Shown here in pieces: positions 56,830 to 64,000 of a DNA stretch of 64,000 bases. Source of the stretch: Isoetes taiwanensis (lineage: Eukaryota; Streptophyta; Lycopodiopsida; Isoetales; Isoetaceae). The stretch is from positions 7,610,563 to 7,674,562 of the forward strand of contig JAJEKV010000020.1 of assembly GCA_021234155.1 (NCBI GenBank), written 5' to 3'. The first letter of the stretch is position 1, and every line of letters starts with the position of its first letter. Both the position numbers and the translations under genes were made by a program. A model generated the notes under the pieces. It did not search any database, was not told the origin of the DNA, and worked only from the letters and a program-made list of their open reading frames with translations.

Positions 56830-59015
56830 CACTCTAATCTTTAGCCAAACCTTATCTCCTATCTGGAGATCTAAGCTTGTCGGTGAGGCTTTTTTGTCGA
56901 CTCGTAACTGTTAGGAGGTAATCCATCACTTCTTCCACTCCCGATGCCCAGTGGAGGAGGAAAGGGCTGTACTAACTCCTGTATATCTGTGAGAAGTTCC
57001 CGAGGGACTTCTACCTTTCACACGAGATTGTGCCAAGTATCTAGCGTGAGGCACTGTTAGCCATAATTTATCATAAGGGACATTCTTTGAAGACTCATAT
57101 TTGATACTATTGTATGCAAACTCAACTAGATGAATATAATCACCCCATTTAGACTTCTTATTCCATTTATAATTTCCATAACATATCTTCCAAAATCCTA
57201 TTTGTACACTGGATCTGTCTCATCTGAGGATGATAGACTGTGCTCGTCCAAAGCTTCATCTCAATAGTGTTGAAGAAATCCTTCTAAAAAGCGCTTAAAA
57301 ACTTCGGGTTGCAATATGATATTATTGTTCTAGGCATACCATATAGCCTAATATTTTTCTTGTGAACAATATGGAGTTATCCAAACGCCGTGTATGTTGT
57401 TATGTGTGGCTGGAAATGTGCCATTTTAGACAACTTGTCCACTACCAACATTAAGGCATCATGGCCTTTAGGTATTTTGGGAAATCCCATGATGATCCAT
57501 AGAAACGACCTTTCACTTAGCATCAAAGACTTCTGAGGGCTCTAACAAACTTAGAATTCGAAGTTGTTTAGCCTTCATCTGCCAACACAACTAACATTGT
57601 CAAATGTAATTGTCGATGTCCTTCTTCATGCCCGACCAAAAGTAACTACTTTTTACCTTGAGGTAAGCTTTAATTAGACATGTGTGGCCAGCTATTGGGC
57701 TATTATGCATATCATGGAGGATTAATTTTTCTATTCCCGATACTTCTAGAATGCAAAGATTTTCTTATAATATAAAAAATTGGCTTTCTTTTAATACTTC
57801 TTATGCGTTTCTCTTTTCTTGTCAGTCCTTGCTTCTTTGTAAAGACTAACCCATACATCTTTGAACTCTTTGCTTGTGGCTAGAGCTTCTTCTATGTTCT
57901 TGCCAAACTTGCTAGTCAAGATCGAAATGGCCCTACAGTGCACTCTCGTTTCAAAGGCCATCAAGAAAGTGTGTCGGCGGCCACACTTAATTTACCTGGC
58001 GCGTAAACAATCTCGAAGTCATACTCTCTAAGAAATCCCATCCAATACCTTTGCTTTAAATTGAAGGATGATTGCATAAAGATGTATTGGAGGTTTTGGT
58101 GGTCCGTATCCAACCGAAATCGTCCACCTTGCAAAGAATGCTTCCATATGTCCAAAGCTCTTACGACTGCTAGAAGTTTATGATCATAGATTGGATAACG
58201 TTACTTGGCGTTGTTCATAATCTTGGAGTCGTATGCCAATACTCTTCCTTCTTGTATGAGGAGTCTTGCAGTTGCAGCTTGCTTGCATCCATTGCCACGA
58301 GCTTGTCCTTGTTCGGGTCTGGTAGTGTAAGCGTTGGCTTTGTAGTCAAAGCTTCTTTGAGCTTCTCAAAAGAAGCTAGAACATTCTTTGCCAATGTGCA
58401 ACCCAATCTTTTACTTTTTTATGCTTTGTGAGATCCGATAAAGGTGTTGTCCACTTAGCAAAAGCTTTTCAAAATTTCTATCGTAACCCGCAAGATCTAA
58501 GAAGCTGCTCACTTCAGAGATGTTCTTCATTGTTGGCCAATTAACTATAGCTTTAGTCTTTGCTCGATCAGTGGAGATTATCTCCGCTGTGAATTCAAGA
58601 GCTTAGCATAGAGTCGATATCATCTCAGCTTTTCTGATACTCTGCTCAAATGGCCCAGATGCTCTTCCATGGACTTGTTGTAGATTAGAATGTCATCAAA
58701 GAAGATGATGACAAACTCGTCCAAAAAGCCTCTGAAGACGTCATTCATCAGATGCATAAATGTTGCGGGGGCGTTTGATAGACTAGAAGGCATCATTTTA
58801 AATTCATTGTTGCCATACTGCATCCTAAAGGCAGTCTTGTAAATGTCTGCCTCTTTCATTCTGATTTGATGATATCCAGATCTTAGATGAATCTTGAAGA
58901 AGATTTTGCTCCTAGAGGTGGTCCATTAAGTTGTTTGCTCTTGGTACTACTTGTTCTTTATCGTTTGCTCGCTAAATTGACGATAGTCGATGCACATTCT
59001 TAGACTTCCATCTTT
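56830..59015 (-). pseudogene. Ty3/gypsy pol fragment (RT, RNase H, integrase)
   Basis: On minus, in changing frames: KKDGSLRMCIDYRQ (about 59,010), FRMQYGNNEFKMMPSSLSNA, FFDDILIY (RT active site, about 58,690; the usual YVDD is FFDD), DPNKDKLVAMDASKLQL and GGRFRLDTDHQNLQYI (RNase H). These are followed by HDMHNSPIAGHTCLIKAYL with later QLCWQMKAKQ (H2C2 zinc finger of integrase, about 57,720-57,580), then VVDKLSKMAHFQP and STVYHPQ of the integrase core. Multiple stops and frameshifts; the 5' part of pol, gag and LTRs are missing. Confidence 0.88.
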
Positions 59016-62000
59016 TTTCTTGTGCTCGTGGTTAGGGGCGGCAACATTGAGCTTAACATAAAATCTACTGATGCTTCCAATCTTATCCAATCTCTGTTGT
59101 AGTTCCATCCAAACTTATGATGGTGAGCTAAGGCCATGAGGGCCACCTCTTGATTAAAGAAATTCCTTATCATAGTTGTACATACTGTCAAACCACCAAG
59201 AGCAACTCCACACCATTGCTTCCATATGCACCAAAGTGCTATATTGATAAGTGAGACTTGAATAATATCTCTACTCGTATTTGCTAGAATGGCTGGCCAT
59301 GGTAACTGATGTATTTCCAGCCCAATGATTGGACTAACCCATCCCCAGAAGCCACCTATATATGGACAAAAGAATAGGTGATCCATTGTCTCAGAAGCAC
59401 CACAACCCAATGGACAATGGTCATGGTGCACGATTCCCCTATTCATTAGCCATGTCATACTACTTATCCCTTCATGAAGGGAAGCCCAACGAAAGAATTG
59501 TATCTTCCTAGAGCATACAGAAGTCCAAGAATTGGTCAGTAGCACCTTGGTCTCATCCTGGTATAGCCCCAACTTATCGGCAGCCTTTATTGAGGATGGT
59601 GACATCAGTAAACCCTAAATTGTTCTAACTTTATAGCCTCTTTCACCCCGCACTGCCACTTTTCTGCATCTCCTACAGTCCCTGAGAGCATACTAACATT
59701 TGCTATAATCACTCTAAAAATTCTCCTATCTCCTTCCCCAACACCTTGCAACATAACTTTAAACCTAGTCCAGGAAATCCAACGGTCATTTTCCCATAAA
59801 TGTTCAACTCTCTAGTTATCCCTGCTTCACGCCATCGCATAAAGAGTCGTGGATGAACCAATGCCAATGGAAGTAGATCTCTATCCCATATATATGTATC
59901 CCAAAATAAACTCAAACCACTAGCCTCCAGTGGGTTTTCTGTTAAACTGAAAAGATCTTGTACTTCCTGCCAGGTTCCCAATATCTTGTGGGTTCCTGCC
60001 AGGTTCTCAGGGAAGTGCCTGAGCCCATTTTAAACTTGTAGAAATAAGATGCATTCTCATCCCTAGGAATAGATAGTCTACCTTTTATCTTACCTTGCTT
60101 AAGCCAATAACGTATAAGCTCCAAGACGGGGGATGTTTCTTGATTGAATGGCCCTCCATACAAATTTTGCTGCTAAAGCTCTCCCTTGGGTCAATGAGTC
60201 TTTAGAAGCTAACCCACCTTCCTTCCTATCCCGACACATTTATGACCATGCAAGTTGAGTTATTTAGCCCCATATAAACCTACGTATGATGACTAAAATC
60301 TGATCATATATATACTTTTGGGCCACTATTGACGAAGAATAGTAAATGTGAGTGGCATCAAGGATAGCATTTGCAACTGTCACCCATCCCATGGTTGAGA
60401 GAGATTTACAGGACCAGAGATTAACCTTTTTACGGATCCTTTCCACTATCGGTGCCCATAGCCCCTTCAAATTCTCTGCTAAATGTAATGGCATTCTCAA
60501 AAGTTGAACAGTCTCTAAGGAAGCTACTACTTGACAGTTCCAAGCCTTAATCCCTGTATCTACTTCACAGTCAAATGGCCAAATAATTGCACATTTAGCA
60601 TGGTTTAATCCAATCCCTGATATTGAGTAGAAGGAATTCAAAATGTCTCGATATGCTAAGAAACTTCCATCATCGTACCTCAAGAAGATAAACGTATCAT
60701 CTGCATACTGCATAATCAACAACTTCTGATTTGAAAGCGGAAGAAGCAACCCGTTAAGCATTCCCATAGCCATCATTTCCTTCATCATACAAGTTAAGAG
60801 GTTTGCCATAATTAGGAATAGATATGGAGCAAGAGGCACCCTTGTCTAATACGCTTCCTTAGCTCGAAAAGTCCAGATGGCTGATCATCTACTAAAACAG
60901 ACGCAGATGCCATCTTATTCAGGCCCATAACTAAATTGATAAAGTCTACTTCAAACCCCATATGAGCCATTACCTCTCTTAGCCCACACCACCTAAGTGT
61001 GTCATAAGCTCTACGGAAATCAAGCTTGAGCATAACACATTTATGATGAGAAGACTTACCCCAATAGAGCCCCTCTCTAGCTCAAAATAATTGTCCAGGA
61101 TGTTCCTTCCGGGTAAGAATGCTGATTGTTCACAACCAATTACTCGAGCCAAGATGGCTTAATATGGATAGCTATAACCTTCATGATTACTTTATATAAA
61201 AAATTCGTGAGTGGTGTCGGTCTCCATTCATTAAGGACCTGAGGTCTACTCACCTTTGGCACCAATGATATAAATCCAGTTGCCAAGGCTGGGTGAAGGT
61301 ATTTTACAGCCCAAACCTTTTGACTGTTTTAAAGAAGAAGATCCCAAAATATCCCAAAATTCCATATAGAACTCTGGTGGGAAGCCATCTAAACCTGGAG
61401 ATTTTCCAGAGGCTAGAGAACATAGGGCCTTATAGATTTCTATATCTCCTGGTACCTGAAGGAGTGATCTATTGCCACTACTGTTTATTGACGGAACTCT
61501 GCTAAGAGAGGGTAACCATAAAGAGCATTGAGTAGAGTAGTCATTCGGAAGAGGATCTTCCTTAAAGAACCCCTCATAGCTATGTCTAAAGAATGATTTG
61601 ATTTCAACCTCCTCTTCAAGAACTTGTTGCTGATCATCTATAACCGAGGTAATACTATTATCTGCCAACCTAGCCCCTGCCATTCTAAACAAACATTTGG
61701 AGCTTTCATGTCCGCATACCATTTTGTTTTAGATCTCACCACTGCCCATTGAGCTTCCTCCTCCTCCACTACTTTGACTCTAATAGTCAGTTCATCCTCA
61801 AGTGTTTGATGGGAACTATTGAACGAACCTGACATTAAATCATGCTTAACCTTCCGAATTTGATCATAGAGGTCAACCTTAAATCTGCGGAACTCTCTGG
61901 CCCATTCTCTACCCCATTTTTTTTATCCATTCCTTCACTACAACAAATTTTTGGACCCATGCTTTCATACTAGGGAGCTCATCCTCCCTTGATTGTGCCC

Positions 62001-62465
62001 AAACAAACTTTCTAAAGGGATTACAAAACGCATCCTTACCAAGGAGACCCGTATTGAATTTAAAGGGGATGTTGCCTCCACCTCTAACAGTAGGAAGATT
62101 TTCAAACTCTATCTTTTGTGGCACATGGTCTGACTGAGAGAAGGACAAGTCTCCTTCCACAAAGCACATGTCCATAAAAGAAGCCGATTTATTGGCCAGA
62201 TAGAATCTATCCAGGAGACAATAGACTCGATCAGCACCACTTTGATTGTTTGACTATGAATATGGTGTATTTGATGGTGGAAGCAGGACAAATCCACAAT
62301 TATTAAAGAAAGAATCCCATGCCACCCGTTCTTCCCCTAAAAGATTCCTGTGTAATCCAATCTTTTGATCCCAGACATCTGTCATATTGAGGTCACCTCC
62401 CTAGAACCCTATTGTCTACTAGTTGATGGAGCAACCATTTTTTAATGTCTCTCCAGAGCATCGCT
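59016..62465 (-). pseudogene. LINE C (L1 type) ORF2: endonuclease, RT, zinc-binding domain
   Basis: On minus from 62,465: endonuclease tail (GDLNMTDVWDQKIGLHRN, then DRVYCLLDRFYL and SQSDHVP), RT N-terminus (CSLASGKSPGLDGFPPEFYM), KLDFRRAYDTLRW, IMQYADDTFIFLR (RT active site YADD, about 60,715), and zf-RVT (CPLGCGASETMDHLFFCPYI, about 59,420-59,350). Frame changes at about 61,240, 60,835 and 60,150 and the loss of its 5' end where copia sequence starts make it non-functional. The 3' end abuts the gypsy fragment at a short A-rich stretch (AAGAAAAAAGATGG). Confidence 0.9.
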
Positions 62466-63955
62466 CTCTCTGTCGGCACTATTTTGCAAGAACAAGGGAA
62501 TAAAAAGGCAACTCACACGCAGATATTCACCTCAGCAGAATGGTAACAGAACGAAAAAATAGGACAATTTTGAATGCTGTAAGAAGCATGTTAAAATATC
62601 CTCTCTTACCAAATTTTCTTTGGGATGAGGCTGTAAGGACATCAGTATTTGTACAAAATATTCTACCTTCTAGTAGCATTAATGGTGCTATACCTGAGAT
62701 GTTGTGGTCTGGGAAAATCCCATCTTATGACAGGCTGAAATCATATGGTTGTTTGGCCTTTGCACATATTCCAGACGAGCTAAGGAGTAGGTTGGAGGAC
62801 AAGGCACTAATTGCATATTTAGTAGGGTATGATGAGCAATCTAAAGCTTACAGATTATTTGAATTTGGCAAAAGAAGAATTATTATTAGTAGAGATGTCT
62901 TATTTGATAAAAATCAGTTCTACAAAGTCATACCTAATGTTAATGACACTGGCTCTAAGGTTGAGTGTAAACTTGCAGAAACAAGACAAGAAGTTGAAGA
63001 AACAAAAGATACTAACACTTGGGATAGTGCAGATGATGATGATAATGATAATATACATGTGCATGGGCAACAAGAGCATAGACACAATGAACAAGATTAG
63101 CCGACAACAGTAAACAGACAAATTGTTGTAGAAGAGCAATTAAGGAGGAAAAGAAGAACGGAAGGAGAAAGATTACAAGCAGAATCTGAAGTAGACCCAA
63201 CTATTCATGGACGAGATGAGCATGGAAGGAATAAGAGAATTCAAGAAAAAAAGGTGAGATAAATGTTTTATTTGAAGTCTTGATGCATTTAGATTCTAAA
63301 GTTCCTAAAAACTATAATGAGGCTATGATGGCACCTGATAAAATGTGTTCGTTTCAAGCCATGCAAGAAGAGATGAGCTCTTTTAAGAGAACAGACACAT
63401 TTGAGATAGTAGATACACCAAAAGAGAAAAATGTTGCGGGTAACAAATGGATATTTAAGTTGAAGACAAGATCTGATGGCAAAACACCTAAGTACAAGGC
63501 TCGTTTGGTTGCACAAGGATTTTCTCAAAAGAAAGGGCAGGACTATGAAGATGCATTCTCTCCACTTGTCAAAATAAACAGTTTGAGAATGCTTTTGGCC
63601 ATAGCAAATGCATGTGATCTGGAGATACATCATATGGATATCAATACATCATTGTTAAATGCTAAGTTGGAAGAAGAAATTTTTATGAAACAACCTCCAG
63701 GCTTTGAAGAAGGAACAAACAAGGTATGGAAATTAAAAAGGGTCATTTATGGACTTAAAAATCACCTAGAATTTGGTATAAATGCATGGATAATTATCTA
63801 AGGGAACAAGGATTTATCAAACTTAACAATGATGGAAATCTGTACAAGTTACAGCTTGGAAACGAGTGGTGCATAATAACACTCTATGTCGATGACAACA
63901 TAATGATATCTAAGGGAGTTAAGGTGTTGCAACATTGCAAGAACATTCTGAATTC
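62466..63955 (+). pseudogene. Ty1/copia pol fragment (integrase C-terminus and RT)
   Basis: It starts abruptly in the integrase core (YFARTRE..., then SPQQNG-like and ERKNRTILNAVRSML), continues through DRLKSYGCLAFAHIPDE and IISRDVLFDK, then after a TAG at 63,098 and a TGA near 63,258 enters RT. RT reads NKWIFKLKTRSDGKTPKYKA, RLVAQGFSQKKGQDYEDAFSP and MKQPPGF, with one frameshift at about 63,765 before LYVDDNIM (active site). The frame is lost at about 63,955 near the window end. Both LTRs and gag are absent, so this is a truncated copy or a continuation outside the window. Confidence 0.9.
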
Positions 63956-64000
63956 CCCCCAATTACGGGCAGGACCCGTGAGGTTACTGATAGCAAGTCT
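63956..64000. other. Window end, junction beyond the copia fragment
   Basis: Copia similarity stops after HCKNILNS. The last 45 bases (TACGGGCAGGACCC...) belong to something else that I cannot identify from this length. Confidence 0.4.

Noticed and set aside
1-64000. CRISPR arrays, prokaryotic operons, rRNA or tRNA genes
   Set aside because: The window is eukaryotic; no regularly spaced identical repeats with unique spacers, and no rRNA or intact tRNA cloverleaf was seen.

Overview
This window reads as nuclear DNA of a land plant with a large, repeat-rich genome. The evidence is intron-containing genes whose best family matches are plant proteins (a MOC1-type organellar Holliday-junction resolvase and a CRCK-type receptor-like cytoplasmic kinase), a Helitron with plant-style termini, L1-type LINEs, and Ty1/copia and Ty3/gypsy pieces. 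I cannot fix the species. A seed-free plant such as a fern or lycophyte is a guess, based on the DUF7869-type element and a possible axonemal-type protein.

Layout. 1-7.2 kb: a complete 2.6 kb non-autonomous LTR retrotransposon (741-3359, TSD GGGGC), then unassigned DNA with small direct repeats. 7.2-11.5 kb: a four-exon gene for a 175-residue protein I cannot name; every exon junction is in phase. 12,958-38,000: one Helitron on the minus strand with both termini visible (CTAG and hairpin at the low end, TCCTATA at the high end). Its RepHel coding region is broken by frameshifts, a stop and a 2.2 kb insertion. Nested between the helicase C-terminus and the Helitron 3' end is a 12.2 kb TIR element (13,577-25,796) with 25-bp perfect terminal inverted repeats. 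That element has two divergent arms: a minus-strand arm encoding an FCP1/NIF-type HAD domain and filled with TCGACTCGCGAGTCGA-like palindromes, and a plus-strand arm encoding a DUF7869-like protein with D...D...HTHDDID motifs. Near the Helitron 5' end sits a Mutator-type MITE with a 9-bp TSD, and the Helitron/flank junction itself is tandemly duplicated (361 bp).

38.7-49 kb is the gene island: MOC1 (minus, seven exons, intact) and a CRCK-like kinase (plus, five exons; exon 1/2 out of phase at an A7 run). Two copies of a dispersed repeat flank the kinase, and a third copy is the target site of the LTR element at 741. 48.4-53.4 kb holds little I can name. 53.4-64 kb is a nest of dead retroelements: LINE B interrupted by the internally deleted LINE A, a gypsy pol fragment, LINE C, and a copia pol fragment truncated at the window edge.

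The main candidate for something undescribed is the 12.2 kb TIR element: a two-arm DNA transposon with a putative DUF7869-type DDD enzyme, an FCP1-like partner gene and an unusual CpG-rich palindrome family confined to one arm. Its apparent frameshifts mean this copy is dead or the assembly has indels there.
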